In this document: positions 36,486 to 47,655 of the stretch, piece after piece
Numbering within the stretch: the first letter of the stretch is position 1
How the letters are laid out: each line of letters opens with the position of its first letter
Assembly: GCF_012349115.1 (NCBI RefSeq)
Contig: NZ_PQIG01000072.1
Span: 41,221-105,220 of the forward strand
Reading direction: 5' to 3'
Source of the DNA: Rhizobium ruizarguesonis
Lineage (GTDB): Bacteria > Pseudomonadota > Alphaproteobacteria > Rhizobiales > Rhizobiaceae
DNA length: 64,000 nucleotides
Position numbers and translations under genes: made by a program
Notes under the pieces: model-generated
What the model saw: the letters and a program-made list of their open reading frames with translations, nothing else
Told to the model about the DNA's origin: nothing
Databases searched by the model: none

Positions 36486-37697
36486 TCATTGCACCTGCTT
36501 GAACGCAAGGACAGCATTCATGCCGCCCATGGCGAAGGCGTTGCTCATGGCCACGCGCACCCTACGCTCCCGGGGCACATTTGGCGTGATGTCCAGGTCA
36601 CAATCAGGATCTGGCTCGCGATAGTTGGCAGTCGGCGGCACGACATCTTCTTGGATCGCCATCACGCAAGCAATCATTTCGAGCGCACTTGCTGCCCCGA
36701 GGCAGTGCGCGTGAGTGGATTTGGTGGAAGAGATGGACATCGATCGAGCATGGTCACCAAAGACGCGCTTAATCGCCATCGTTTCGATCTGATCGTTGGC
36801 CTTGGTGCCGGTGCCATGGGCGTTGAGGTAGTCCACGTCCTCAGCATTTAGGCCCGCATCAACAAGGCAGGCGCGCATCGCCGCCTCCGGCCCATGCACA
36901 GCTGGTGCAGCGATGTGGTAGGCATCGGCGGAAAGGCCGATGCCGGCGACCTCGGCAAGCATCGTTGCACCGCGGGCGGCGGCATGCTCATAGCTTTCCA
37001 GCACGGCCATGCCCGCACCCTCGCCCAAAACTAGTCCTTTCCTGTCGGCGGAGAATGGCCGGCAAGTATCTGGAGCGAGTACGCGCATTGCTTCCCATGC
37101 CTTAAGCACGATCCACACGAGTGGCGCGTCGCTTCCTCCAGCTAGCATAACGTCCGCCCTACCGAGCTTGATCTGATCTACCGCTGAAGCGATCGCATGG
37201 TTGGCCGAGGCGCAGGCAGAGGTGGCACCGAAGACTGGCCCCCGCAGCCCGAGGTTCATGCTTACCTGACAGGCAGCCGCGCTAGGCATTGCCTTTACCC
37301 CAGTGAATAGCTCAGTGCGGGTCGCGCCGCCCAATAGGAGGGTGCGGTAGGCCTTCTCGGTAGCGTCCCAGCCGCCAAAGCCAACGCCCACTGTCGCGCC
37401 GAAACGGTGGGCATTTCCTTCATTGCACGAAAGGCCGGCCTGTAGCATGGCTTCTTTAGCTGCAAGCACGGCAAGCAGGCTGAAACGGTCCATGGAGATG
37501 AGCTGTTTGCGATCAATGTCGTGTTGAGGCAGCACCTTGATCTCGGTCCCGATCATCCCCTTCAGCTCATGAATCTCTGAGTTTGAGATCGGGCCGATGG
37601 CGGAGCGGCCTTCGCGCATCTCCGTCCAGATAGAGGAAGCATCGGTGCCCAGTCCGCACAGTCCGCCCAATCCGGTGATAACGACGCGCCTGTCCAT
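36486..37697 (-). CDS. nodE: NodE, beta-ketoacyl synthase for the special Nod-factor fatty acid
   Basis: A 403-residue condensing enzyme of the KAS II type. The catalytic cysteine is C162 in [12 protein letters not shown]; the two histidines lie in [13 protein letters not shown] and [10 protein letters not shown]. NodE with NodF builds polyunsaturated acyl chains that determine host range in viciae/trifolii-type rhizobia. It begins immediately after the nodF stop. The acyl group made cannot be read by eye. Confidence 0.95.
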   Translation of the reverse strand: MDRRVVITGLGGLCGLGTDASSIWTEMREGRSAIGPISNSEIHELKGMIGTEIKVLPQHDIDRKQLISMDRFSLLAVLAAKEAMLQAGLSCNEGNAHRFGATVGVGFGGWDATEKAYRTLLLGGATRTELFTGVKAMPSAAACQVSMNLGLRGPVFGATSACASANHAIASAVDQIKLGRADVMLAGGSDAPLVWIVLKAWEAMRVLAPDTCRPFSADRKGLVLGEGAGMAVLESYEHAAARGATMLAEVAGIGLSADAYHIAAPAVHGPEAAMRACLVDAGLNAEDVDYLNAHGTGTKANDQIETMAIKRVFGDHARSMSISSTKSTHAHCLGAASALEMIACVMAIQEDVVPPTANYREPDPDCDLDITPNVPRERRVRVAMSNAFAMGGMNAVLAFKQVQ

Positions 37698-37976
37698 TCA
37701 GACCTCCTTGGTGAGCAAGCCACGGACGGCTTCCACCACGTCGCCGATATTGTTGAGGTTCGACCAGGCATCGGCCGTATTCATCTCGATCTTAATGCCG
37801 TAGATTTGCTCCAGATCCCAAAGGACATCGGCCAAACCCAGCGAATCGATGCCAAGCGAAGTCAACTCAGTGTCAGTCGTTATTTCGCCGAGCGCTACGG
37901 TCGTTCTCTCGGCGTTTTCAGCTTTGACGAGCTTATTGATCGCACTGATAATTTCCAGTGTGAGTTGATCAGCCAT
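37698..37976 (-). CDS. nodF: NodF, acyl carrier protein
   Basis: A 92-residue acyl carrier protein. The phosphopantetheine-bearing serine is S45 in [19 protein letters not shown]. It carries the growing acyl chain for NodE. The gene is first in nodFEL, with a strong nod box about 175 bp upstream. Length and motif match NodF of R. leguminosarum. Confidence 0.95.
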   Translation of the reverse strand: MADQLTLEIISAINKLVKAENAERTTVALGEITTDTELTSLGIDSLGLADVLWDLEQIYGIKIEMNTADAWSNLNNIGDVVEAVRGLLTKEV

Positions 37977-38635
37977 TTGTATTCCTTTCCATCATGCCTA
38001 ATTTCGACAAGCCGACGGCCTTGCGAGAAGGCTCGATCTAATTGCTGCTAACATCGGAAGATGTTCCGGCTCGTCTGCGAAGTGACGACAGAAACCGATA
38101 AACTTACCGGAACGTCACCGCGCGGTTGCCCTGCTATGGATCATATGGAATAATTGGTAAAATTGATTGTGTGGATCAAAAGCATCCACGCTATGGATTG
38201 TGGCTCGGGCATTGCCGCAGCTGAATTCATGCGCCGGCGCAGTTGCAAACCCTCCAGGAAAAGCGTGATTACGCGGTTCGAAAGTATTGAGCTTTGGCCG
38301 CTTTCCCGGGCCGGCGCGTTGTCAGTGCGGCGCCGGAAGCATGTGCGGGAGGTCGGTGAAGTCGCCGCGACGTGATGCTGGTTTTCAGCAATGAGCCGAA
38401 CATAAGTGACAGTAATAAAGTTCTGATCACTTTTGCATTAAGCCAGGGAAAGCAAACAAGTGGCACCTTTTCAGGTAGAAACGATGGCTCTCGGCACAAT
38501 GGCTTCGATCGCTAGATGAGCTGAGGCAGCGGGGCCTGCCTGTAACGTGATGCCTCGTTTGGGGACCGAATGCATAGGTTCCAATGATCAGCGCCCGTCT
38601 AACTACTGCGGCTGTGAAATGACCCCGGGGGTCGC
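37977..38635. promoter_or_regulatory. nodF-nodD intergenic region
   Basis: Holds the nodF nod box at 38151-38199. The remainder (38200-38635), at the 3' side of nodD, shows only short frames and no recognised feature. Confidence 0.5.
38151..38199 (-). promoter_or_regulatory. nod box upstream of nodFEL
   Basis: On the minus strand it begins ATCCATAGCGTGGATG and ends CACAATCAATTTTACCAATT, an almost perfect match to the consensus. It is the best nod box in the window. Confidence 0.95.
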
Positions 38636-39634
<999 letters not shown>

Positions 39635-39825
39635 TTATAGAAAAGCCGGAACTTGATCAATATCAAGGCCGCGAACGAAAAAACGAAATGCCGGGCAGGG
39701 GCCCGATTTGAATTCTTAATTCTCTTAACCGCTCGATTGTCAAACCGGCAATCCAATAGTGATGCGCAACAATCACGCGCACCTTTGATCGTGGCTGGGT
39801 GAAGAAACAATGTGGAGCTTTTTGC

Positions 39826-40416
39826 ATGTCTTCTGAAGTGCGATGGAAAATATGCTGGGAAAATGAGCTGGAAGCCTCAGACCACGCGGAACTCGCTGAG
39901 TTTTTTTGCAAGACCTATGGGCCGACGGGAGCTTTCAATGCCAAGCCGTTCGAGACTGGGCGAAGCTGGGGTGGTGCGAGGCCCGAACGCCGCGCAATCG
40001 CATACGACTCTCGCGGCGTAGCTAGCCACATGGGCGTGTTACGACGTTTCATAAAGGTCGGCACGACTGATTTGCTTGTGGCCGAGCTAGGTCTGTACGG
40101 AGTGCGGCCTGATCTAGAGGGATTAGGCATCGCCCACTCGGTCCGCGCTATGTTTCCGGTTCTGCGCGAGTTGAGCGTTCCATTTGCCTTTGGAACAGTT
40201 CGCCACGCCATGCGGAATCATATGGAAAGATACTGCCGAGACGGTACCGCCAATATGATGACCGGGCTACGTGTGCGCTCAACGCTTCCAGACGCGCATT
40301 CCGACCTGCCAGCCACGCGCACTGAAGATGTCCTCGTTTTGGTAGTTCCCCTCGACCGTCCAATGACGGAGTGGCCTGCGGGCTCGTTGATTGAACGAAA
40401 CGGGTCGGAACTATGA
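39826..40416 (+). CDS. nodA: NodA, N-acyltransferase
   Basis: A 196-residue protein starting [20 protein letters not shown], the standard NodA start and length. An upstream in-frame ATG at 39799 adds nine residues not found in NodA. It transfers the fatty acyl chain to the free amine made by NodB on the chitooligosaccharide. The stop overlaps the nodB start (ATGA), a translational coupling conserved in rhizobia. First gene of nodABCIJ, under the nod box at 39576-39624. Confidence 0.97.
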   Translation: MSSEVRWKICWENELEASDHAELAEFFCKTYGPTGAFNAKPFETGRSWGGARPERRAIAYDSRGVASHMGVLRRFIKVGTTDLLVAELGLYGVRPDLEGLGIAHSVRAMFPVLRELSVPFAFGTVRHAMRNHMERYCRDGTANMMTGLRVRSTLPDAHSDLPATRTEDVLVLVVPLDRPMTEWPAGSLIERNGSEL

Positions 40417-41063
40417 AGCGGCCTGCCTATATGAGCGAAGTATTGGTCAATCACACAAGCGGCCAGGAAGATCGCTGCGTTTACTTGACGTTCGATGATG
40501 GTCCTAATCCATTCTGCACGCCGCAAATCCTGGATGTTCTAGCTGAGCACCGCGTCCCGGCGACATTTTTTGCCATCGGTTCATACGTGAAGGATCACCC
40601 AGAACTCATCCGACGTATTGTGGCGGAAGGTCACGATGTCGCCAATCATACCATGACGCATCCCGATCTTGCCACCTGCGGTCCCGAGGATGTTAAACGT
40701 GAAATAGACGAGGCGCATCAAGCCATTGTCTCGGCCTGTCCCCAAGCCTTGGTCCGGCACTTACGAGCGCCTTACGGGGTTTGGACTGAAGACGTTCTTT
40801 CAGCATCGTTGAGGGCTGGACTTGGAGCCGTGCACTGGTCGGCCGACCCTAGAGATTGGTCTTGCCCGGGCGTCGACGTGATCGTTGATGAGGTGCTTGA
40901 TGCTGCTCGGCCTGGGGCAATCGTGCTTTTGCACGACGGGTGTCCTCCCGATGAGGTTGAGCAATGCTCGCTTGCCGGACTGCGGGACCAGACGCTGTTA
41001 GCACTCTCTCGAATTATTCCGGCACTGCATAGCCGCGGATTCGAAATTCGTTCACTTCCCTGA
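40413..41063 (+). CDS. nodB: NodB, chitooligosaccharide N-deacetylase
   Basis: A 216-residue polysaccharide deacetylase (carbohydrate esterase family 4). The catalytic base motif TFDDGPNP, the metal-binding HTMTHPDL (HxxxH type), the RAPYG motif and a C-terminal IVLLHDG are all visible. It removes the acetyl group from the non-reducing end of the chitin oligomer so that NodA can act. It overlaps nodA by 4 bp and precedes nodC by 22 bp. Confidence 0.97.
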   Translation: MKRPAYMSEVLVNHTSGQEDRCVYLTFDDGPNPFCTPQILDVLAEHRVPATFFAIGSYVKDHPELIRRIVAEGHDVANHTMTHPDLATCGPEDVKREIDEAHQAIVSACPQALVRHLRAPYGVWTEDVLSASLRAGLGAVHWSADPRDWSCPGVDVIVDEVLDAARPGAIVLLHDGCPPDEVEQCSLAGLRDQTLLALSRIIPALHSRGFEIRSLP

Positions 41064-41085
41064 AACACTGGACAAACGAGAAACC

Positions 41086-42363
41086 ATGACCCTGCTCGCA
41101 ACAACCAGCATCGCCGCCGTTTCACTTTATGCAATGCTCTCCACCGTTTACAAGAGCGCGCAGGTCTTTCATGCTAGGCGGACAACGATCCCAACAACAC
41201 CTGCGAAAGACGTCGAAACCACCCGTCTACCAAGCGTTGATGTCATTGTGCCGTGCTTCAATGAGGACCCAATCGTTCTCTCCGAATGCCTCGCGTCTCT
41301 CGCGGAACAGGATTACGCTGGAAAATTGCGTTTTTATGTAGTCGACGACGGTTCCAAAAATCGCGACGCGGTGGAGGCTCAGCGCGCTGCCTATGCAGAC
41401 GATGAGAGATTCAACTTCACAATTCTCGCTAAAAATGTTGGAAAGCGCAAAGCGCAAATCGCCGCTATAACCCAGTCCTCTGGGGACCTCATCTTGAATG
41501 TGGACTCAGACACGACGATCGCCCCCGACGTCGTTTCGAAGCTCTCCCACAAGATGCGCGATCCAACGGTCGGTGCGGTGATGGGCCAAATGAAAGCCAG
41601 TAACCAGGCGGACACCTGGCTAACTCGCTTGATTGACATGGAGTACTGGCTTGCCTGTAACGAGGAGCGCGCGGCACAAGCTCGCTTCGGTGCAGTTATG
41701 TGTTGCTGCGGCCCATGTGCGATGTACCGTCGGTCTGCTATGCTTTCGCTGCTCGATCAGTACGAGACGCAGCTTTATCGCGGCAAGCCGAGTGACTTCG
41801 GTGAAGATCGCCATTTGACGATTCTCATGCTGAGCGCAGGCTTTCGAACTGAGTATGTTCCGAGCGCCATCGCGGCGACAGTCGTTCCTGACACAATGGG
41901 TGTTTATTTGCGTCAACAACTACGGTGGGCACGCAGCACTTTTCGGGATACATTGCTTGCGCTCCCCATACTGCCTGGCCTCGATCGGTATCTCACTCTG
42001 GACGTAATCGGGCAAAATGGCGGCCTTCTGCTTCTTGCGCTGTCGGTATTGACGGGTATTGGCCAGTTTGCGCTGACCGCCACAGTACCATGGTGGACGA
42101 TCCTGGTGATCGGATCCATGACTCTTGTACGATGCAGCGTGGCTGCCTATCGCGCCCGCGAACTTAGGTTTCTGGGTTTTGCTCTCCACACGCTCGTGAA
42201 CATCTTTCTCTTAATTCCCTTGAAGGCCTATGCCCTTTGTACCTTGTCCAATAGCGACTGGCTGTCGCGCGGATCAGTCGCTACTGCGCCCACTGTTGGT
42301 CAGCAGGGCGCCACCAAAATGCCAGGGCGGGCGACATCTGAAATTGCCTATAGTGGCGAGTGA
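41086..42363 (+). CDS. nodC: NodC, chitooligosaccharide synthase
   Basis: A 425-residue membrane glycosyltransferase (GT2). It has an N-terminal membrane segment, the nucleotide-sugar strand [20 protein letters not shown], the DSDTT motif, FGEDRH, and the processivity motif QQLRWARS (QxxRW), then three or so C-terminal membrane spans. It polymerises N-acetylglucosamine from UDP-GlcNAc into the Nod-factor backbone. nodI starts 37 bp downstream. Confidence 0.97.
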   Translation: MTLLATTSIAAVSLYAMLSTVYKSAQVFHARRTTIPTTPAKDVETTRLPSVDVIVPCFNEDPIVLSECLASLAEQDYAGKLRFYVVDDGSKNRDAVEAQRAAYADDERFNFTILAKNVGKRKAQIAAITQSSGDLILNVDSDTTIAPDVVSKLSHKMRDPTVGAVMGQMKASNQADTWLTRLIDMEYWLACNEERAAQARFGAVMCCCGPCAMYRRSAMLSLLDQYETQLYRGKPSDFGEDRHLTILMLSAGFRTEYVPSAIAATVVPDTMGVYLRQQLRWARSTFRDTLLALPILPGLDRYLTLDVIGQNGGLLLLALSVLTGIGQFALTATVPWWTILVIGSMTLVRCSVAAYRARELRFLGFALHTLVNIFLLIPLKAYALCTLSNSDWLSRGSVATAPTVGQQGATKMPGRATSEIAYSGE

Positions 42364-42400
42364 TGATCGCGCCGCCGCAGCTCAAAATTTGGGACAAGAA

Positions 42401-43435
42401 ATGAACGGGCAATTAGCGAATTTGACGACGACGATCGCTGATCCGCACCAGGATCATCTCATCCTATCGGAGCGGCAGGGCAGTTCGAAATGCAAGGCAG
42501 TGAATTCGCCTTCTGGCGCATTGTCCCCAGTTGCAATCGATCTGGCCGGCGTTTCGAAGTCATATGGTGGTAAAGTCGTCGTCAATGACTTGTCGTTTAC
42601 TATCGCCGCCGGAGAATGTTTTGGTCTTTTAGGGCCGAACGGCGCAGGTAAAAGTACGATCACCCGTATGATCCTAGGGATGACGTCGCCAAGTGCAGGC
42701 ACAATCACTGTACTCGGAGCACGGGAACCGGGTCAAGTTCGCTTGGCACGAGCGAAAATCGGGATCGTGTCTCAGTTCGATAATCTCGATCTGGAATTCA
42801 CGGTCCGCGAAAACCTTTTAGTATACGGCCGCTACTTCCGCATGAGCACCCGAGAAATCGAAGCGGTCATCCCGTCGCTGCTTGAATTTGCGAGACTTGA
42901 GAGCAAGGCGAATATGCGTGTGGCAGACCTATCTGGAGGGATGAAGCGGCGCCTCACTTTGGCGCGTGCGCTCATTAATGACCCGCAGCTACTCATTTTG
43001 GACGAGCCGACCACTGGTCTCGACCCACACGCGCGCCACTTGATCTGGGAACGACTTCGATCGCTGTTGGCACGAGGTAAGACAATTCTTCTGACCACCC
43101 ATATCATGGAAGAGGCTGAGCGGTTGTGCGACCGGCTGTGCGTACTTGAAGCTGGGCAAAAGATCGCCGAAGGCCGACCGCATGCCCTGATCGAGGAGCA
43201 GATTGGCTGTCCCGTGATCGAAATTTATGGTGGCGATCCGCAGGAGCTTAGTCTTTTGATCAGGCCAAACGCTAGGCGACTGGAAATCAGCGGAGAGACC
43301 CTGTTCTGCTACACGCCTGATCCAGAGCAGGTGCGCGCGCAACTGCGTGGATATTCGGGCCTGCGCTTGCTGGAGCGTCCACCAAATCTAGAGGATGTCT
43401 TCTTGCGGCTAACCGGACGCGAGATGGAGAAGTAG
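42401..43435 (+). CDS. nodI: NodI, ABC ATPase of the Nod-factor exporter
   Basis: A 344-residue ATP-binding protein. Walker A is GPNGAGKST, the signature is [15 protein letters not shown] and Walker B is [13 protein letters not shown]. The first about 40 residues before [14 protein letters not shown] are variable. The ATG at 42401 follows a GGGACAAG site; an in-frame extension upstream overlaps nodC and is rejected. With NodJ it exports lipochitooligosaccharides. Confidence 0.95.
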   Translation: MNGQLANLTTTIADPHQDHLILSERQGSSKCKAVNSPSGALSPVAIDLAGVSKSYGGKVVVNDLSFTIAAGECFGLLGPNGAGKSTITRMILGMTSPSAGTITVLGAREPGQVRLARAKIGIVSQFDNLDLEFTVRENLLVYGRYFRMSTREIEAVIPSLLEFARLESKANMRVADLSGGMKRRLTLARALINDPQLLILDEPTTGLDPHARHLIWERLRSLLARGKTILLTTHIMEEAERLCDRLCVLEAGQKIAEGRPHALIEEQIGCPVIEIYGGDPQELSLLIRPNARRLEISGETLFCYTPDPEQVRAQLRGYSGLRLLERPPNLEDVFLRLTGREMEK

Positions 43436-43438
43436 ACG

Positions 43439-44218
43439 ATGGGCGTAGCAACATTACCCGCCGGCGGTTTGAACTGGCTCGCAGTTTGGCGCAGAAACTA
43501 TCTGGCTTGGAAAAAAGCGGCGCTGGCATCCATTCTCGGAAATCTAGCCGATCCTATAATATACCTATTCGGGCTCGGCGCTGGATTGGGAGTGATGGTG
43601 GGGCGCGTTGACGGCGTATCGTACACTGCATTTTTGGCGGCTGGAATGATCGCGACAAGCGCGATGACTGCTGCAACCTTCGAGACTATCTATGCGGCCT
43701 TTGGCCGAATGCAGGGCCAGCGCACCTGGGAAGCAATGTTATACACACAGCTCACGCTAGGGGATATCGTCGTTGGGGAAATGGCATGGGCAGCAACTAA
43801 GGCGGCGCTAGCGGGCACCGGTATTGGTATCGTCGCCGCCATGCTGGGATACACTCACTGGTTGTGTCTTCTCTATGCGCTTCCGGTCATCGCCCTCACT
43901 GGCTTAGCGTTTGCGAGCCTTGGAATGGTCGTTACTGCCCTCGCGCCCAGTTACGATTACTTCATATTTTACCAAACCCTTGTCATCACACCGATGTTGT
44001 TTTTGTCAGGCGCAGTGTTTCCCGTAGACCAATTGCCCGTAGCATTCCAACAGATAGCCGCCTTCTTGCCCTTGGCACATTCGATAGATCTTATCCGCCC
44101 GACAATGCTGGGCCAACCAATCGCCAATGTCTGCCTGCATATCGGCGTTCTCTGCATCTACATAGTCGTACCATTCCTCGTGTCGACCACATTGCTTCGG
44201 CGGCGACTAATGCGGTGA
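43439..44218 (+). CDS. nodJ: NodJ, permease of the Nod-factor exporter
   Basis: A 259-residue ABC-2 type permease with about six membrane segments and the typical N-terminal amphipathic [28 protein letters not shown] followed by [12 protein letters not shown] is the ABC-2/NodJ signature. It begins 3 bp after nodI. Length matches NodJ (about 260 residues). Confidence 0.96.
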   Translation: MGVATLPAGGLNWLAVWRRNYLAWKKAALASILGNLADPIIYLFGLGAGLGVMVGRVDGVSYTAFLAAGMIATSAMTAATFETIYAAFGRMQGQRTWEAMLYTQLTLGDIVVGEMAWAATKAALAGTGIGIVAAMLGYTHWLCLLYALPVIALTGLAFASLGMVVTALAPSYDYFIFYQTLVITPMLFLSGAVFPVDQLPVAFQQIAAFLPLAHSIDLIRPTMLGQPIANVCLHIGVLCIYIVVPFLVSTTLLRRRLMR

Positions 44219-44415
44219 TGAATGCCACTTGACTGTAAGCGGTGCCTTGACCCCACCGTCCGGATCAGCATGTAATCGTTGATGTTGTTGCCGAACGAGG
44301 GCAACCGATCTGACGGCAGAGCTGCAGACAACAAAGCCGTCCACCGCTACACCGAGTTCTGTTCTCAATAAACGCCAAAAGGTTGCGCGGCATCTGCCGG
44401 CGCTAATGGACATTC

Positions 44416-45519
44416 ATGGGACCATCCAATGAACACTCATCCGGCCACCGGAACAACTTTGACCTGTTAAGGCTCTTTGCCGCCTGCCAAGTGATGCTTA
44501 GCCACGCGTGGAATTGGCTTCACCTGGGCGATTCTTTAGACGGCACATCCGTCTTCAATCTGTTGTTTTCGGCGCCGGGTGTTGCGATCTTCTTTGTAAT
44601 CAGCGGCTTTTTAGTAACGGATTCTTACATCCGCTCATCGTCTGCGGCCTCTTTTTTCGTCAAGCGGTCGCTCCGGATCTTTCCTGCACTGTTCGTCAAC
44701 ATCGCCATGATGGAATTTGCCCTGCTGGTGACTGGGGGATTAAATGTCACTGGCATCTTGCAGTATCTGTCTTACTTCACGGTCTACATCCTGACAGCTG
44801 CACGAATCTGGGCGGTCTACTTCACCTACGAGCCCTACACGATGAGCGGCTTTTACGGCGCCTCGGACCCAAGTGGGGTGCTGTGGACGCTGACGGTGGA
44901 ACTGACGTTCTACCTCACCCTGCCAGCGCTGTTGGAAATTTGGCGGCGGTGGAAACGAGCAGGGGCGCTAGTCGTTGCCGTCGCCGCTCTCGGGTCTTGG
45001 GTCTTGGCGCAGCACTTCAACATAACTGACAAGTACAATCCGTTCCTGTCGGTGACAGCGGGCCCGACTTTCTGGATTTTTTCGATGGGAGTTCTTGCTC
45101 GGCTATACTGGCATCGCGTCAGCAAGATCTTTGAAGGCAAGCTCTTGTGGTGGCTGGCAACTCATCTCGCGATAACGTGGTGGGTAGCAGGAACGTCCGC
45201 TGCATTCATCTCCATCAACAATGCGGCGCCTGTCGATGCATTCCGAATCGCTGTTCTCGCCGGTCTAGTCCTGTCGGCAGCGTACTCATTTCCGCGCCCC
45301 AACCTGTTGCGCAGGCAGGATCTCTCTTACGGGATCTACCTCTACCATATGTTCGTCATGCACACGCTGATCGCCATCGGACGGGTCGGCCACTGGTGGC
45401 TCTGGATCGTCGAGCCGGTCGGAACCGTGGCATTAGCCGCTCTATCATGGGCGCTGATTGAAAAGCCGGCCATGAAACTTCGCACATCGCTAGTCGCCAG
45501 AAGGCTTTCCGTCGCTTAA
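44416..45519 (+). CDS. nodX: NodX/NolL/NoeT-type Nod-factor acetyltransferase
   Basis: A 367-residue integral-membrane acyltransferase (family 3, OafA-like) with about ten hydrophobic segments. RNNFDLLRLFAACQVMLSH near the N-terminus has the arginine and histidine of the family, followed by FFVISGFLV and then SFFVKRSLRIFPAL. NodX of R. leguminosarum TOM has the same length and sits just after nodJ, where it O-acetylates the reducing-end sugar. NolL (acetylfucose) and NoeT of Neorhizobium galegae are homologous alternatives. It is 197 bp after nodJ with no nod box of its own, so it is probably read through from nodABCIJ. Confidence 0.75.
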   Translation: MGPSNEHSSGHRNNFDLLRLFAACQVMLSHAWNWLHLGDSLDGTSVFNLLFSAPGVAIFFVISGFLVTDSYIRSSSAASFFVKRSLRIFPALFVNIAMMEFALLVTGGLNVTGILQYLSYFTVYILTAARIWAVYFTYEPYTMSGFYGASDPSGVLWTLTVELTFYLTLPALLEIWRRWKRAGALVVAVAALGSWVLAQHFNITDKYNPFLSVTAGPTFWIFSMGVLARLYWHRVSKIFEGKLLWWLATHLAITWWVAGTSAAFISINNAAPVDAFRIAVLAGLVLSAAYSFPRPNLLRRQDLSYGIYLYHMFVMHTLIAIGRVGHWWLWIVEPVGTVALAALSWALIEKPAMKLRTSLVARRLSVA

Positions 45520-45683
45520 ACGGAAAGCTCCTGTTAAAAGATCGCAACTCCAACGGAAGCTGTGCGCGAAGAGGGAACAATCCCCGGAAGCGCGTGCGGC
45601 CAATGAGGCGGGCTCGCCCGCTCTTTCGCTCGTCCAGCAGGGAATTGGAGAGCGACAACCGGATCTGCCTCAAACGTGCAAAA

Positions 45684-45714
45684 ATAGCCCGAATTTCAAG
45701 GGCTATCCGTTTTT
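45684..45714. terminator. Bidirectional terminator between nodX and the methyltransferase
   Basis: ATAGCCC (45684-45690), a nine-base loop, GGGCTAT (45700-45706), then CCGTTTTT. The other strand also has an A/T tail (TGCAAAAATAGCCC), so it can end both convergent transcripts. Confidence 0.75.
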
Positions 45715-45778
45715 CGGCGTCATATTTGCACCGAGAGCCTACCCATCTGGCTGGACCCCGACGCGCCACTCCTTATCA

Positions 45779-46828
45779 TCAGGTCGCCTCGAGAACCATG
45801 TTCAGCGGGGTCTGGGCTGCTCGTCTGACATGTGTGAACCCGCCTGACCGGATCACCTCCGTCAATCGCTTCTCTCCCGCCTGTGCGCCAAGTGCTAATC
45901 CCGTCTCCTGCGCCAGGGAGGTGGGAACGCAGATCATCGTCGAGGCGGAGTAGTAGAGCCGCCCAACCGGGTTGATATTCTCCTCAAGGGTATCTCCCGC
46001 CAAAGGCTCGACGACCATCCAGGTGCCGCCTTCCTTCAGCGCTTTTCTGATATGAGACGCCGCGGCTTCCGGGTCGCCCATGTCGTGCAGGCAGTCGAAG
46101 CAGGTGATCAGATCGAAGTCCCTACCGTCGAAGTCCTGCGCCCGGCCCACTTCAAACTGCACGTTCGCCAAACCGTGCGCTTCAGCGTGCGCTTTCGCAG
46201 CCGCGATCGAGCCCAAATGAAAGTCGTAACCCGTGAACCGGGAGTTGGGAAAGGCCTGCGCCATCAGCACCGTTGATACCCCGTGCCCGCATCCGACGTC
46301 GGCGACCGTTGCACCCGATTTTAACTTGGCGATCACGCCATCGAGCGCCGGCAGCCACTCCTGGACCAGCGCATTGACGTAACCAGGGCGGAACAGCCGC
46401 GCGACAGCGCAGAACATGCAGTCAGCCTGGTCGTCCCAGGCAACGCCTTCACCGGTCTTGAAGGCAGACTGCACCTTCGGCTGATTTCCGACCATCGCGG
46501 CAGCGGTATCGAACGCGCCAATCAGGTTGAACGGGCTGTCGGGTTCAGCAAACACATAGGCCTGCTCCGGCGTGAGCGAGAACTGGCCATTCTCGTAGTG
46601 CACATAGCCCGAAGCCGCCTGCGCTGCCAGCCACTCGCGCACATAGCGAGGCGCGCATCTAGCGGCCACGGCAACCTCCTCGGCCGTCGCGGGTCCGATC
46701 TCCTTCAGCGTCTTGTAGAGGCCGAGGTCATCGCCGATCCGCACCAGCGGCACGCTGAATGCACCGCCAAGGTCGCCAAAGATGCGGTCCACGAGCTTCT
46801 CAAGTGTTGTGTCGTTGAGTTGGGTCAT
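45779..46828 (-). CDS. Class I SAM-dependent methyltransferase
   Basis: A 349-residue methyltransferase. An N-terminal winged-helix-like region (AEEVAVAARCAPRYVREWLAAQAASGYV, about 45-75) precedes the Rossmann domain with motif I VADVGCGHGVSTVLMAQAFP and a DLITCFDCLHDM motif. This architecture is seen in O- or C-methyltransferases acting on small molecules. The ATG at 46828 has a consensus AGGAGG site; the longer frame is rejected. It lies between the nod and nif genes, convergent with nodX, so a Nod-factor role cannot be excluded but is not shown. Substrate unknown. Confidence 0.85.
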   Translation of the reverse strand: MTQLNDTTLEKLVDRIFGDLGGAFSVPLVRIGDDLGLYKTLKEIGPATAEEVAVAARCAPRYVREWLAAQAASGYVHYENGQFSLTPEQAYVFAEPDSPFNLIGAFDTAAAMVGNQPKVQSAFKTGEGVAWDDQADCMFCAVARLFRPGYVNALVQEWLPALDGVIAKLKSGATVADVGCGHGVSTVLMAQAFPNSRFTGYDFHLGSIAAAKAHAEAHGLANVQFEVGRAQDFDGRDFDLITCFDCLHDMGDPEAAASHIRKALKEGGTWMVVEPLAGDTLEENINPVGRLYYSASTMICVPTSLAQETGLALGAQAGEKRLTEVIRSGGFTHVRRAAQTPLNMVLEAT

Positions 46829-46964
46829 GTCGGATTCCTCCTGGTTTACGGGCGGCCTCTTGCCGATGGCCGCCTTCAAAGGATCGGGAACTCGATGCCC
46901 CCTATTCGGGGTGTATGCCCGCTTGCGCTTGGCATCGACGCTCATCTATCAACCGGCCCACACG

Positions 46965-47171
46965 CTAACCGGATAGCCTCCTCGCGTCGACAGTAACGGG
47001 CAGGCGCCTGTTCTGCGATAGCTCGGGGAGGGCTATCCGCCATCCATTTTTCAGCAAAATAAAGCCGCCCCATAGGTTTTTGTGCTCAACCGAAATGATC
47101 GGTTCCTCAAGGTCTTTCTTGTGAATATAGACCGATAAGCCGACATCAGTTCTGCTGATTGTCACTCTCAT
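46965..47171 (-). CDS. nifT: NifT/FixU family protein
   Basis: A 68-residue protein matching NifT/FixU along its length: MRVTISRTDVGLSVYIHKKDLEEPI, then LWGGFILLKNGWRIALPEL and RLPVTVDARRL at the end. Its biochemical role is not defined; it accompanies nifB and fdxN in rhizobia. It is downstream of fdxN on the same strand and probably part of the nifA-nifB-fdxN-nifT transcript. A 72-codon frame overlapping its start by 4 bp has no nif similarity. Confidence 0.88.
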   Translation of the reverse strand: MRVTISRTDVGLSVYIHKKDLEEPIISVEHKNLWGGFILLKNGWRIALPELSQNRRLPVTVDARRLSG

Positions 47172-47445
47172 GCATGTCCCTTCTCGTTGCGGCGGCTTTG
47201 GAGCTCCGGACGTCGAGCGTTATCAAAGCCTGTTAGTTCAGTACGACATACGCCCAGGCAGATATCTCCCTTATTGCTCTGTCTGAGATTTGGACGGCAT
47301 CCGTTCCGGGGCCCACGTCGGCTACTCAGGTTGCGCGCATCGCTCACTGGATGGGATATTGGTGGTACGTGAATTTTTAACCTCATGTTCGCCTAGGAGA
47401 CCACTGAGCGCTCTTCCCATTCTTCGCGCTTTAGTCCGGTGACGA
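47172..47445. other. Gap between fdxN and nifT
   Basis: In some rhizobia nifZ or another small gene lies here; I checked the three minus-strand frames and see no nifZ similarity. A minus-strand frame at 47168-47386 is not supported. Otherwise nothing found. Confidence 0.4.
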
Positions 47446-47640
47446 TCAGGCAGGGACGCAGGTCTTCGGCATCGGACACACCGAAGCGCATTGTTGCGTG
47501 TCGAACTCACCCCTGCACTCGGTACATTTTTTCGAATCCACAACATATCCCTCACCTTTGAAACTGATCGCATCTGAGGGACATTCAAATTCGCAAGCGC
47601 CGCACTGGGTGCATTGGGATATAATGATCTTGAAGGTCAT
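47446..47640 (-). CDS. fdxN: FdxN, 2[4Fe-4S] ferredoxin
   Basis: A 64-residue bacterial ferredoxin with two cluster motifs: [12 protein letters not shown] (C-x2-C-x2-C-x3-CP) and [18 protein letters not shown], in which the second cluster has the lengthened spacing typical of nif-linked FdxN. FdxN delivers electrons for nitrogen fixation, possibly to NifB or nitrogenase. It begins 15 bp after the nifB stop, so the two are co-transcribed. Confidence 0.93.
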   Translation of the reverse strand: MTFKIIISQCTQCGACEFECPSDAISFKGEGYVVDSKKCTECRGEFDTQQCASVCPMPKTCVPA

Positions 47641-47655
47641 GTTTTAGCTCCTGAT

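Noticed and set aside
47168..47386. Small gene (nifZ-like) overlapping nifT
   Set aside because: No similarity to NifZ in any minus-strand frame, arginine-rich composition and no clear ribosome binding site.
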